Below, piece after piece: positions 8,235-17,025 of a DNA stretch of 64,000 bases (positions are counted from its first letter, which is position 1; each line of letters begins with the position of its first letter). The notes beneath the pieces were generated by a model. The model was not told where the DNA came from. It worked only from the letters and a program-made list of their open reading frames with translations, and ran no database searches. Source of the stretch: JBBDJG01 sp040880005 (GTDB lineage Bacteria; Actinomycetota; Thermoleophilia; Solirubrobacterales; JBBDJG01). Position numbers and translations under genes: made by a program. The DNA is taken from the NCBI GenBank assembly GCA_040880005.1, contig JBBDJG010000012.1:62001-126000 (forward strand), given 5' to 3'.

Positions 8235-8597
8235 ATGGCCGTGAACGACGAGCCACAGCCACAGCCACAGCCGCAGTCAGAGGCAGCGCCGACGGCCGAG
8301 GGTCCCGACGCCGACGACGTCATGGAGGCCTTGGAGAACGTCATCGACCCCGAGCTGGGGCTCGACTTCGTCTCGCTGGGGCTGGTCTACGGCGTCGAGG
8401 TCGAAGGCCCCGACGTTCACATCACGTTCACGCTGACCTCACCGGGATGCCCGATCGGTCCGCAGGTGAGCGAGCAGATGAAGGAGTTCGTCTCGGAGCT
8501 GGCGGGCGTCGAGAAGGTCTTCCCGAAGATGGTGTTCTCGCCGCCCTGGACTCCGGAGCGGATGTCCGAGGACGCCAAGTTCGCGCTCGGCTACTAG
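8235..8597 (+). CDS. DUF59/MIP18 family Fe-S assembly protein
   Basis: 120 residues from the ATG at 8235. The first 25 residues are a Pro/Gln-rich tail; the rest is one DUF59 domain with the IDPELGLDFVSLGLVYGVEV phrase and the conserved cysteine in LTSPGCPIG. This family (SufT, PaaD, MIP18) helps mature Fe-S proteins. It lies far from the suf cluster at 24-30 kb. A TAGAAT box at 8227-8232 sits only 2 bases before the ATG but 8 bases before an in-frame GTG at 8241, so a leaderless start at the GTG is the likelier alternative. The stop overlaps the convergent RTX gene by 4 bases. Confidence 0.85.
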   Translation: MAVNDEPQPQPQPQSEAAPTAEGPDADDVMEALENVIDPELGLDFVSLGLVYGVEVEGPDVHITFTLTSPGCPIGPQVSEQMKEFVSELAGVEKVFPKMVFSPPWTPERMSEDAKFALGY

Positions 8598-9145
8598 CGC
8601 GCGACCGTCTCGCAGCCGGGGACGACACGGTCCTTGGCATCGGCGGTAACAGTGTCGATTCCACTGCCGCATGTGATCGTGTCGCGAGTGCCGTCGCGCG
8701 CAGAGATCGTATCGTCGCCCGCGTCGCCGTTGAGCACGTCGTGGCCGGCGCCGCCTCGCAGCGTGTCGTTGCCGGGGCCGCCGTCGAGCACATCACGACC
8801 GACGCTCCCGGACAGCATGTCATCGCCGTCGTTGCCTTCGAGCCAGTCGCTGCCCTTACCGCCGTAAAGACTGTCGTTGCCCCAAACGCCGAACTCTGAA
8901 TCGCGCTCCTTGTAGTCGCCGTCGATGTAGTCGTCGCCGGAGTCGCCGTAGAGCGTGTCGTTGGCACCCAGGCCGTTGATCAGGTCCATGCCGCCCTTTC
9001 CATGGATCGTGTTGGGGGCGGCGTCACCGAACAAGACGTCGTTCTGGTTGGTCGGCTGGCGCAGGATCGCGGACGCGGACGCGCCGAGCGCAATGAGCGC
9101 GACGCACGTCATCAATGCAAGCGCGATCCCCTTCATCTCCCACAT
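8594..9145 (-). CDS. Secreted RTX calcium-binding protein
   Basis: 183 residues. A signal peptide (MKGIALALMTCVALIALGAS ending ASA) leads into a beta-roll of RTX nonapeptides, such as GNDTLRGGAGHDVLNGDAG, that bind calcium in parallel turns. The end is a cap with two cysteines (TCGSGIDTV and PGCETVAR) closely matching the cap of the sigma/RTX fusion at 826-2796, so both belong to one lineage-specific RTX family. No catalytic or adhesive domain is attached; a structural or calcium-responsive surface role is likely but unproven. Confidence 0.85.
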   Translation of the reverse strand: MWEMKGIALALMTCVALIALGASASAILRQPTNQNDVLFGDAAPNTIHGKGGMDLINGLGANDTLYGDSGDDYIDGDYKERDSEFGVWGNDSLYGGKGSDWLEGNDGDDMLSGSVGRDVLDGGPGNDTLRGGAGHDVLNGDAGDDTISARDGTRDTITCGSGIDTVTADAKDRVVPGCETVAR

Positions 9146-9219
9146 CCCATCGATTCAAGACTAGCCCAGTGTGAGCGCGATCGCGCCGGCTTTCGACGTT
9201 CGTCGGGACGAGCGGCCCG

Positions 9220-9777
9220 CTACGTGGGCAGCTCGCGCCCCAGCCACTCGTTGTAGAAACCCTCGAGGTCGGGCACGAAATCGTGGATCACCGGATAGCC
9301 GGGCGGCACCGCCTCCACCTCCAGCAATGTCTTGCAGCCGGGGCAGAAGTACTCGCGCAGCCCGTTCCATTTGGGGTCGCCGGACATCATCTCGGGATAG
9401 ATCTCGCGCAGGTCCTGCTCGGTCTCGCGCACGTAGATCAGCGCTTCGAGCTTCCAGTTCTGATCGTAGGGGCAGAACTCGTGGCCGCAGTCGCACATCA
9501 CCGAATAACTAGCTCCCGACGGCCCCGAATAACTAGCTCCCGACGGCCCCTGGCCGTCGGTCGCCTTGCCGGGGGTACGAGCGCGCTTAAGGACGATGTA
9601 CAAGTGCTCCCCGAACGGCAACACGATCGGGTCGTCCCAAGGCACGCATTCCTGGAGGATCTTCACGTACTTGTCGAAGCGGTCGGCGTCCTTGTGTGCG
9701 GACTGGATCGCACGCACCTGCGAGCGCGGCAGCTTCTCGTCGATCAGGTCGCCGAGTGTCTGCTTGTCGAGCTTCAC
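9220..9777 (-). CDS. acxC: Acetone carboxylase gamma subunit-like protein
   Basis: 185 residues, a little longer than the roughly 168 residues of the Xanthobacter gamma subunit. The C-terminal half shows the family zinc site: CDCGHEFC ... CPGCK, four metal-ligand cysteines separated by about 50 residues with a Trp/Tyr-rich helix between. The start overlaps the stop of the alpha gene (ATGA). A perfect 24-base tandem duplication adds eight residues (GPSGASYS repeated) just before the first zinc knuckle. In the known enzymes the gamma subunit joins two larger subunits in a (alpha-beta-gamma)2 complex that carboxylates ketones. Confidence 0.85.
   Translation of the reverse strand: MKLDKQTLGDLIDEKLPRSQVRAIQSAHKDADRFDKYVKILQECVPWDDPIVLPFGEHLYIVLKRARTPGKATDGQGPSGASYSGPSGASYSVMCDCGHEFCPYDQNWKLEALIYVRETEQDLREIYPEMMSGDPKWNGLREYFCPGCKTLLEVEAVPPGYPVIHDFVPDLEGFYNEWLGRELPT
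9501..9548. repeat. Perfect 24-bp tandem duplication inside acxC
   Basis: Two head-to-tail copies of a 24-base unit (9501-9524 and 9525-9548) encode the octapeptide GPSGASYS twice, in frame, immediately N-terminal to the zinc knuckle. The perfect identity argues for a recent event. Confidence 0.95.
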
Positions 9778-12047
9778 GCGAGGCCTCCCTGCTGCTCCTG
9801 CGCGCGCAGTGCCATCGTCAGGTCGATCTCAGGCGTGGGAATGTCGAAGGCGAAATCATCGGGAAGCTCCCAGAACTCGCGGAACTCGCGCGCCCACGTC
9901 TCCGACAGCCGCATCGACTCGGCATACATGCGTTGGACGGGCTCGATCATCTCCCGGTCGAGCACGCGCTGGCGCTCCGTCTTCATCCACTCGCGCACCG
10001 GCACGGCCTTGCGGCCACGGTCTTCGCGCATCTCGTCGCGCCGCTTCGCGGTGGCGGCCTCGTCGCCCGTGACGACACCGTAGATCGACCGCGCGTAGCG
10101 CTCCAGCAGAAACTCGCCTTTCACATCCTCGACGACCGAGTCGTAGGATCGCTCCAGCGGATCGCCGAGGCCCGCTGCTCCGCGATACATGCACAGATAT
10201 ATGTCTCCCTGCGTCATCGCGTGCGGCAGCGTTGTGGTGTCGAGGTCGAAGGTGCGCTCGCCCTCGATCGCGAGCAGCGCGGGCGCTCCGGGGTCGGGCT
10301 CGTGCGTCGGAAACGCCTTTCGCTGTTCGACCAGCTCGAAGAAGTTCGTGTTGCGGATGTTGTGGCGATAGCCGGGCGCGCTCGGGTACCCGCCCCACAG
10401 ACCGGACTGGATGAACACGCGCCCGTCGCCGATGTTCTGCATCTCGTAGAAGGGCGTCTTCCATGCCAGTCGCAGGGTCTCGTAGCCGGAGCCGCCCCGG
10501 TGGCGTCCCGGGCCGGCGGTGTTCGGCTTCACGCGCTGTCCGATGTAGAGGAAGGGCTCGATCAGCTCCCACATCTCCATGTCGCCCATGTCTCCCTCGG
10601 GGTTCCACATCGCGGCGCCGTAGTCGAGCCCGTCGAGAACCATCTTGGCGCCGCCGCCCACGCAGGAGAGGCCGAAGTTGGTCGTCGCCGACTGGCGCCC
10701 GTATTGGTCGATGCCGCCGCCCTGGAAGGCGTTCGCGGTCTGCGCGTAGGGCGCCAGCACCTCCTCGACGAAGCCGCGTGCCTGAAGCGCGCGCGAGACC
10801 GACTTGATGAAGCCGGTGAAGGAGGGGATCAGGAACAGCCAGGCGATCCCGGTCGAGGCCTGCGGGTTGCAGTGGTTGGTCCAAGTTCCGGCCGGGAAGT
10901 TCGTGCGCAGGCCGAGGTAGGCGCCGTCGTTGACCTTGTCGTTGCAGATCAGGGTCTGGGTGAGCTGCACCCAGACCGCTCCCTGCATCGACGACGGTGT
11001 GCAGTTCGCCGAATGCCAGCCCCACGAGGACGCGCCCTCGTAGTCGAGCTCGAGCACGCCGTCGCGGGTTATGCGCAGCTCGACCGGCGCGTGCATGAGG
11101 TGGTCCTTGCGCGCGTAGGAGGGAAGCTGCTCCTCCTTCGCCAGCGGCAGCTCGGTGAACGCCGGTGCACGGTAACGACCCGGGACCGTCATCTCTCGCA
11201 GCCGGCTCTGGAACGACCGCCTCCCGTCCTCGATCACCTCGCGGATGAACGTCTTGTAGGTGTCGATGCCCTCCTCGAGGATCACGCGCTCGACCGCCTC
11301 GCGCGCCATGTGGCACCCCGCCAAACGGGTCTTCTCGTCGAGCGTCCAGTACATCGGCGTGCGCGTTCCCTTCAGCCCGGCCAGCACGTGGTCGCGCCAC
11401 AGCCCGTCGTTCGAGCCGATCTTCTTGGCTGGCAGGTCTATGCCGTCCTCGTAGCGCGAGATCGGGCCGACCGGCACGGATCCCGGCGTCTTGGCACCGA
11501 TATCGATCTCGTGCGTGACGCCGGCCGCCCAGCCGACCAGCTCACCCTCCCAGAAGATCGGCACGAAGGTCTGGACGTCGGCGTTGTGGACGTCGCCGAT
11601 CATCGCGTCGTTGTTGGTGAAGATGTCGCCGGCTGCGATGCCCGGGTTGTGCTCGTAGTCGTTGCGCAGCATGTACTTGATCGCGTCCGACATCGTGTGA
11701 ACGTGCACGATGATTCCAGTCGAGAGCGCAACCGAGTCCCCCTCGGGCGTGTAGAGGGCAAACGACAACTCACCGATCTCCTTCACGATCGGCGACGCCG
11801 AGATATTGAGTGCGGTCTCGCGCGCGGTCACGAGCCCACCGCGAAGACGGGAGAAGAGTTTCTCGTAGCGGATCGGCTCGCGCTGCTTGAGGTCGAGCCG
11901 GTCGAGGCCGCAGTAGCTGCCGGTATCGGCGAACAGGTGCTCGGACCGCTCGAGCATCTCCCGTGCGGTCTTGCCCGCCCAGCCGATCGGTGCGCGCTGC
12001 TCCGCGACCAGCGGCTCCAGCTCCTTGGTGCGGTCGACCATCGCCAT
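9774..12047 (-). CDS. acxB: Acetone carboxylase alpha subunit-like (hydantoinase B family)
   Basis: 757 residues from the ATG at 12047, which has GGGGGTTGATGAG upstream and lies 4 bases after the stop of the beta gene; longer in-frame extensions run into that gene. The protein matches the HyuB/acetone-carboxylase alpha layout: RGGLVTARETALNISAS, DIFTNNDAMIGDVHNADV with clustered His/Asp (the metal region in this family), and ANAFQGGGIDQYGRQS. Its length is typical of acetone carboxylase alpha (about 776) and well above ordinary hydantoinase B (about 520-580). With the other two subunits it should carboxylate a small ketone using ATP; acetone is the best guess, acetophenone-type substrates are possible. 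Confidence 0.85.
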   Translation of the reverse strand: MAMVDRTKELEPLVAEQRAPIGWAGKTAREMLERSEHLFADTGSYCGLDRLDLKQREPIRYEKLFSRLRGGLVTARETALNISASPIVKEIGELSFALYTPEGDSVALSTGIIVHVHTMSDAIKYMLRNDYEHNPGIAAGDIFTNNDAMIGDVHNADVQTFVPIFWEGELVGWAAGVTHEIDIGAKTPGSVPVGPISRYEDGIDLPAKKIGSNDGLWRDHVLAGLKGTRTPMYWTLDEKTRLAGCHMAREAVERVILEEGIDTYKTFIREVIEDGRRSFQSRLREMTVPGRYRAPAFTELPLAKEEQLPSYARKDHLMHAPVELRITRDGVLELDYEGASSWGWHSANCTPSSMQGAVWVQLTQTLICNDKVNDGAYLGLRTNFPAGTWTNHCNPQASTGIAWLFLIPSFTGFIKSVSRALQARGFVEEVLAPYAQTANAFQGGGIDQYGRQSATTNFGLSCVGGGAKMVLDGLDYGAAMWNPEGDMGDMEMWELIEPFLYIGQRVKPNTAGPGRHRGGSGYETLRLAWKTPFYEMQNIGDGRVFIQSGLWGGYPSAPGYRHNIRNTNFFELVEQRKAFPTHEPDPGAPALLAIEGERTFDLDTTTLPHAMTQGDIYLCMYRGAAGLGDPLERSYDSVVEDVKGEFLLERYARSIYGVVTGDEAATAKRRDEMREDRGRKAVPVREWMKTERQRVLDREMIEPVQRMYAESMRLSETWAREFREFWELPDDFAFDIPTPEIDLTMALRAQEQQGGLA

Positions 12048-12051
12048 CTCA

Positions 12052-14223
12052 TCAACCCCCGATCGTGGACATGTGGAAGATGCGGTTGCCGTCGAGTCGT
12101 GTCGCGCGGCCGGGCGGGACGGCGAACGTGTCGGCCGGAGACTCGACGATCGCCGGGCCGGCGATCTCGTGTCCGGCGGCGACGTCGTCCTGCTCGTAGA
12201 TCGTCGTTTCCGTCCAGCCGTCCTTCCACCAGACTTCACGAATGCTCTTGGGCGTGAGCGAGCCGGATGTTTCCGGCTCCTCGGGCAGCGACGGTTTCTC
12301 GACTGCCACCGATCCCGTGACGACCACGTTCGTGATCAGATAGCCCAGCTCCGGCGAGCGAGCGGAGCGTGCGTAGAGCTTGGCGTACGCGTCGGAAAAA
12401 GCTTCGATCAGGTCTTCGACCTGATCGGCTTCGCTGAGGGTCTGGTGGGGAGAGAGGATCTCTATGTCGTTGAGCTGCCCGTAGTACTGCATTCGCACGT
12501 AGTGGCGGAACTCGATCTGCCCCTCGTCCACACCCGACTTCGCAAACTCCTCCGCAACGCGCTCGCGCAGCATCTGCCAGCCGCCATCGACGAACATGCC
12601 GATGCCCGCCTTGGTGTCATCGTCCGTGCCCGGCTCGATCGGCGTGTCGATCGTGAGGTCGTAGCGGTAGGCGAAATCGCCACACGCGCATCCGAAAGCG
12701 GAGAAGCCAGCGGCCCAGGCGGGCACCAGCACGTCCCGGTAGGGCACGCCCTCGGTGTAGCCGGCAACGTGCAGCGGTCCGCCGCCGCCGTAGCACAGCA
12801 GCGTGTAATCGACCGGCGAGTATCCCTTGCCGAGCACCTTGGAAACGGCCTCGTACTGGAGCGTCTGCTCGAACAGCTCGACGACTCCTGCGGCCGCCTG
12901 TTCCACTTCCAGGCCGAGCGGCTTCGCAATCTGCTCCGCCACCGCCGCGCGCGCCCGCTCGAGGTCGAGCTTGATCTCGCCGCCAAGGAAGTAGTCGGGA
13001 TTGACGCGGCCGAGCACCAGGTCGAGGTCGGTGATCGTCGGAGTCTCGAGCCCGCCCTCGGACCATGACACCCCGATCTTCGCTCCAGCCGAGTCCGGGC
13101 CCAACTCTGGTCGGCCCGAGTTGGGGTCTATGCGCACGAACGATCCCGTGCCGGCACCGATCGAGTCGAGCTGCACGAACGGCAGGTTGAGGATGAAACG
13201 CCCGACATCGGGCGTCTGCTTGATCTGAAATTCGCCGTCGGTGATCAGTGCCACGTCGAAGCTCGTACCGCCGATGTCCGTGCAGAGGATGTTCTTGGCG
13301 GGTGTCGAGCCGTTGCCGTTGGAGCGCTCACGCAGCTGGTCGGCCAGGTACTTGGCGCCGACGACGCCGCCGATCGGGCCCGAGATCAGAGTGGGGGCCA
13401 GCTCCTTTGCGTCGATCGAGATCGTGCCCCCGTGCGCGGCCATGATGCGCAGATCGAATCCGGCGCCCGCCTGCCTGGTCACGTCGCGCACGCGCGCGAG
13501 CTGCTCGCGCGACGGCTCGGCAGCGTACGCCTCGATCAGGGTCGAGTTGAGGCGGGGAAAGTCGCGGCGCATCGGATACAGCTCCGAGGACAGGAACACG
13601 GGAAGATCGGGTGCCGCCTCGCCCGCGATATCGCGCACGCGATCCTCATGCATCGAATTGCGGTAGCTGTAGAGCAGGTTGACGACGATCGCCTTGGCGC
13701 CGGCCTCGGCCAGCTCCTGCGCCGCAGCCCGCGCCTCTTCCTCGTAGAGGGGAATAGCCTCGTCGCCGAACAGGTCGATGCGGCCGCGTACGCCGCGGAT
13801 CAGCTCGCGCGGGACGAGCGGCTCGTTGTGGTGGTGGGTCGCGACGTGCAGCCGGTCCGAGTAGGGATAGCCGAGGTAGGTCTGGATTCCGCGCTCGAGG
13901 CGCAGCGCATCTTCTATCCCGGCCGTCACGATCAGCCCGACGCGGCGTCCCTTGCGCTCCAGGAGACGGTTGAGCATCGCCGTGCCCGAGTAGATGCCGG
14001 AGGCCATCGAGGGCAGCGCCTGATCCGGCTCGAGCCCCCAGTAACCGAGCGCGTCGCGCGTCGACTCCATGAAGCCCGACGATTCGTCCTGCGGTGTCGT
14101 CTGCGCTTTGCCGACCACGAACTCGCCGTTGCGATCGACGATGAACGTATCGGTCATCGTCCCACCCGCGTCGATCGCGAGGACGCGGGGCTCGCGCCCG
14201 TTGCCTGGTTGCTGGTCGTTCAA
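12052..14223 (-). CDS. acxA: Acetone carboxylase beta subunit-like (hydantoinase A family)
   Basis: 723 residues from a TTG (14223) with GGAGGAAA about 10 bases upstream; there is no ATG nearby. The protein has the ASKHA ATPase signatures of HyuA/oxoprolinase: phosphate-1 motif AIDAGGTMTDTFIV at the N-terminus, and the second nucleotide loop CTDIGGTSFDVAL near residue 310. The length agrees with the beta subunit of acetone carboxylase (about 717). It is the first gene of a three-gene operon with the alpha and gamma genes, all tightly spaced. No sigma-54 activator of the AcxR kind, usual in proteobacterial clusters, is nearby. Confidence 0.85.
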   Translation of the reverse strand: MNDQQPGNGREPRVLAIDAGGTMTDTFIVDRNGEFVVGKAQTTPQDESSGFMESTRDALGYWGLEPDQALPSMASGIYSGTAMLNRLLERKGRRVGLIVTAGIEDALRLERGIQTYLGYPYSDRLHVATHHHNEPLVPRELIRGVRGRIDLFGDEAIPLYEEEARAAAQELAEAGAKAIVVNLLYSYRNSMHEDRVRDIAGEAAPDLPVFLSSELYPMRRDFPRLNSTLIEAYAAEPSREQLARVRDVTRQAGAGFDLRIMAAHGGTISIDAKELAPTLISGPIGGVVGAKYLADQLRERSNGNGSTPAKNILCTDIGGTSFDVALITDGEFQIKQTPDVGRFILNLPFVQLDSIGAGTGSFVRIDPNSGRPELGPDSAGAKIGVSWSEGGLETPTITDLDLVLGRVNPDYFLGGEIKLDLERARAAVAEQIAKPLGLEVEQAAAGVVELFEQTLQYEAVSKVLGKGYSPVDYTLLCYGGGGPLHVAGYTEGVPYRDVLVPAWAAGFSAFGCACGDFAYRYDLTIDTPIEPGTDDDTKAGIGMFVDGGWQMLRERVAEEFAKSGVDEGQIEFRHYVRMQYYGQLNDIEILSPHQTLSEADQVEDLIEAFSDAYAKLYARSARSPELGYLITNVVVTGSVAVEKPSLPEEPETSGSLTPKSIREVWWKDGWTETTIYEQDDVAAGHEIAGPAIVESPADTFAVPPGRATRLDGNRIFHMSTIGG

Positions 14224-14359
14224 TGCTTCGTTTCCTCCGCTGGGGCGTGGAGGACTCTATGGCAATGGGCTCGAGTGGACATTGGTCGGGGGCGCCCTGC
14301 CAAGGCTTGACTGGACCACCGCACGGGCCGATAGCGATCGGAGCGGACCTGCGCCGCCC

Positions 14360-16021
14360 ATGACCATGCACCGTACGATGAGGCAGATGAGGATCTCGCT
14401 GGCGATCGCAAGCACCCTGGCGGTCGTCGTCGCGTTGACCCCAGAGGCGAGCGCCGCACGCAGCGCCCTCGTGACGCTGGAGCGCGCCGCGCCCTCGACC
14501 GCACAGGCCCGCGCGGTCAGTGCCGCTGCGCGGGCGTTCGTGGCGCGCAACGCCCTGCGCCGCGTGCGACGTGACGTCCCGGAGGTCGGTTTGGTGACCG
14601 TGCGCGTGTCGCCCGGCACGAGCTTCGAGAGCTTCGCGCGCAGGCTCGAGGCCGATCCCGTCGTCAGCTCGGTCGAGCCCGACGTCTCGCGCAGATTGCG
14701 TGTGCTCCCCGACGACCCCGGCCTGTCGCAGCAGGACCCGGCCGCGTCCACCGGCACCGTTTACCAGTGGAACATGCTGAGGCAGAATCTGCCTGGAGCG
14801 TGGGCCCTTGCACGCGGCGACGCGGTCAAGGTTGGCGTGCTGGACACGGGGATCGACTCCGCTCATCCCGATCTGGCGACCAAAGTCGCGGCCACGGTGG
14901 ATCAGGATGCGGGCGGCGGCGGCATCGACGACGTCGTCGGGCACGGCACGCACGTCGCGGGCCTCGCGTGCGGCGCCACCGACAACGGGTACGGCTCAGC
15001 GGGCGCCGGCTCCAACTGCCAGCTGATCGTCGAGAAGACCGACCTCACATCGTCCAGCGTCGTGGCGTCGATCATCGACGCGACCAAACGCGGGGCGAAG
15101 GTGATCAACATGAGCTTCGGCGGCTGGGGGGAGACGGCGGGTGAGAAGCGGGCGTTGAATTACGCCTTTCGCCGTGACGTCGTGCTGGTCGCGGCCGCCG
15201 CGAACAATCCGCAGGTGAACCAGGGACATCCGGCCGCCGACCTGCAGCCGATGGGCACCGGGGGGAAGCTCAACGAGGGCAACGGGCTTGTCGTGACGGC
15301 CGCCGGCGAGACCGGCAAGCGCGCCTACTTCGCCGGCCGCGGCTCGCAGATATCGCTCGCCGCGTTCGGTTACACGAGTGCGAACGGGGCGCCCGGCATC
15401 TTCTCCACTTTTCCGGCCAACAGGACACAGTTCGAAACGGGCGACACGAAGCCTCCGTCGAAACCATGCGAATGTCGCACCACGCTGGCCGGTGACAACC
15501 GCTTCGGATATCTCAACGGGACTTCGATGGCGGCTCCGCAGGTGGCCGGTGTCGCGGCGCTGGTTCGCTCGGCGAATCCGGGCCTGTCGAACCTCGCCGT
15601 GATACAGATCCTGAAGAGCACCGCGTCGCAGAAGGGCCGCTGGAACTCCGAGCTGGGCTGGGGCATCGTCGATGCCGAGGCGGCGGTGCGCGCCGCGATC
15701 GCGTACGCGGGCGACACGTTGCCGCCGATCACGACGCCTCGTGGGGGGCGCATCCGAAGCAGCGGGCGAGTTTTCAAGCTTCGCTGGCGCAGCGTCGATC
15801 AGGCGCCCGCAGGCGTTGCGCCATCGGGCGTCGAGTCGTACAGGGTGTACGCGAAGCGCCGCGGTAGCTACAAGCTGGTGGCAACGACACGCACGACTTC
15901 GGAGCAGTTCAGAGGTAATGCCGGCGCTCGTTACTCGTTCTACGTCCAGGCGCGCGATCGCGCCGGCAACCTCGAGCCGGCTCCGGGCGGCGCCGACTTC
16001 GTCGTGCGCGTGCGCGGCTAG
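14360..16021 (+). CDS. Secreted subtilisin-like serine protease (S8)
   Basis: 553 residues from 14360; ATGs at 14366, 14378 and 14387 are also in frame and a start at 14378 or 14387 would give a more standard signal peptide (RISLAIASTLAVVVALTPEASA). A prodomain of inhibitor-I9 type follows. The catalytic domain has the triad in GVLDTGIDSAHPD, GHGTHVAGLACG and NGTSMAAPQVAG, with the oxyanion Asn in AAAANNP. C-terminal to about residue 450 is a beta-sandwich of fibronectin type (SYRVYAKRRGSYKLVA, YSFYVQARDRAGN), probably for substrate or surface binding. It is divergent from the acetone carboxylase operon. Confidence 0.9.
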   Translation: MTMHRTMRQMRISLAIASTLAVVVALTPEASAARSALVTLERAAPSTAQARAVSAAARAFVARNALRRVRRDVPEVGLVTVRVSPGTSFESFARRLEADPVVSSVEPDVSRRLRVLPDDPGLSQQDPAASTGTVYQWNMLRQNLPGAWALARGDAVKVGVLDTGIDSAHPDLATKVAATVDQDAGGGGIDDVVGHGTHVAGLACGATDNGYGSAGAGSNCQLIVEKTDLTSSSVVASIIDATKRGAKVINMSFGGWGETAGEKRALNYAFRRDVVLVAAAANNPQVNQGHPAADLQPMGTGGKLNEGNGLVVTAAGETGKRAYFAGRGSQISLAAFGYTSANGAPGIFSTFPANRTQFETGDTKPPSKPCECRTTLAGDNRFGYLNGTSMAAPQVAGVAALVRSANPGLSNLAVIQILKSTASQKGRWNSELGWGIVDAEAAVRAAIAYAGDTLPPITTPRGGRIRSSGRVFKLRWRSVDQAPAGVAPSGVESYRVYAKRRGSYKLVATTRTTSEQFRGNAGARYSFYVQARDRAGNLEPAPGGADFVVRVRG

Positions 16022-16066
16022 GCAGCCGATCCTTCGCTGGAAATCGAAGCCTCTAGACTTGGCCTC

Positions 16067-17023
16067 GTGGGTCACGGGCCGAGCAAGATCATCCTCGCGG
16101 CACCGCGCGGCTACTGCGCGGGAGTCGATCGAGCAGTGCAGACGGTCGAGCATGCGCTCGATCTGCACGGGGCGCCGGTCTACGTGCGCAAGGAGATCGT
16201 CCACAACAAGCACGTGGTGGAAGACCTGGAGAAGCGTGGAGCGATCTTCGTCGATCAGGAGACCGAAGTGCCGGAGGGCGAGACGGTCGTGTTTTCCGCG
16301 CACGGCGTGGCACCCTCGGTGCACCGCAACGCCGGTGAGCGTAGCTTGAACACGATCGATGCGACATGCCCGCTCGTCACCAAGGTACATGTCGAGGCGC
16401 GCAAGTTCGCCGCCGACGGCTACACGACGGTGCTGATCGGGCACGCCGGACACGAGGAGGTCGAGGGCACGACGGGCGAGGCGCCGCAGAGCATCGTGCT
16501 GGTCGAGACCGAGCACGATGTCGACGAGCTGGAGGTGGAGGACCCTGACAAGGTCGCCTTCATCACCCAGACCACGCTCTCGGTCGACGAGACGGCGGAC
16601 ATCATCCGCAGATTGAAAGTCAAGTTTCCGAAAATCGTCGGGCCTCGCACCGACGACATCTGTTACGCGACCCAGAATCGCCAGGACGCCGTCAAACAGC
16701 TCGCGCCGCTTTGCGATCTGGTGCTGGTGATCGGCTCGAAGAACTCCTCGAACTCGAACCGGCTGGTCGAGGTCGCGCGCGAGCACGGCGCGGACTCACA
16801 CCTGATCGACAACGAGCTTCAGGTGCGCGACGAATGGCTGGAAGGTGTCGAGACAGTGGGCGTCACCTCGGGCGCGAGCGCGCCGGAGGAGCTTGTGCAG
16901 CGCTTGCTGGCCTTCTTCCGCGATCGCGGTGCGCAGCAGGTCTCGGAGCTGGAGGTCACCGAGGAAGACGTCCGCTTCATGCTTCCGAAGGACATCCGGC
17001 AGCTGCTCGGCGCGCGCGTGTAG
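16067..17023 (+). CDS. ispH: 4-hydroxy-3-methylbut-2-enyl diphosphate reductase
   Basis: 318 residues from a GTG. IspH (LytB) catalyses the last step of the MEP isoprenoid pathway, making isopentenyl and dimethylallyl diphosphate with an Fe-S cluster. The three cluster cysteines are present: C17 (GYCAGVDRAV), C101 (DATCPLVTKVH) and C199 (DDICYATQNRQ). The substrate histidines (FSAHGVAPSV, LIGHAGHEEVEGT) and the TQTTLS and SSNSNRL motifs are intact. A TAGACT box ends 7 bases before the GTG and no ribosome binding site is visible, which fits a leaderless transcript. Confidence 0.97.
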   Translation: MGHGPSKIILAAPRGYCAGVDRAVQTVEHALDLHGAPVYVRKEIVHNKHVVEDLEKRGAIFVDQETEVPEGETVVFSAHGVAPSVHRNAGERSLNTIDATCPLVTKVHVEARKFAADGYTTVLIGHAGHEEVEGTTGEAPQSIVLVETEHDVDELEVEDPDKVAFITQTTLSVDETADIIRRLKVKFPKIVGPRTDDICYATQNRQDAVKQLAPLCDLVLVIGSKNSSNSNRLVEVAREHGADSHLIDNELQVRDEWLEGVETVGVTSGASAPEELVQRLLAFFRDRGAQQVSELEVTEEDVRFMLPKDIRQLLGARV

Positions 17024-17025
17024 CT

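Noticed and set aside
9696..12257. An 853-residue open frame on the plus strand
   Set aside because: It lies antisense to the acetone carboxylase alpha gene, has no recognisable domain and arises from high-GC codon structure.
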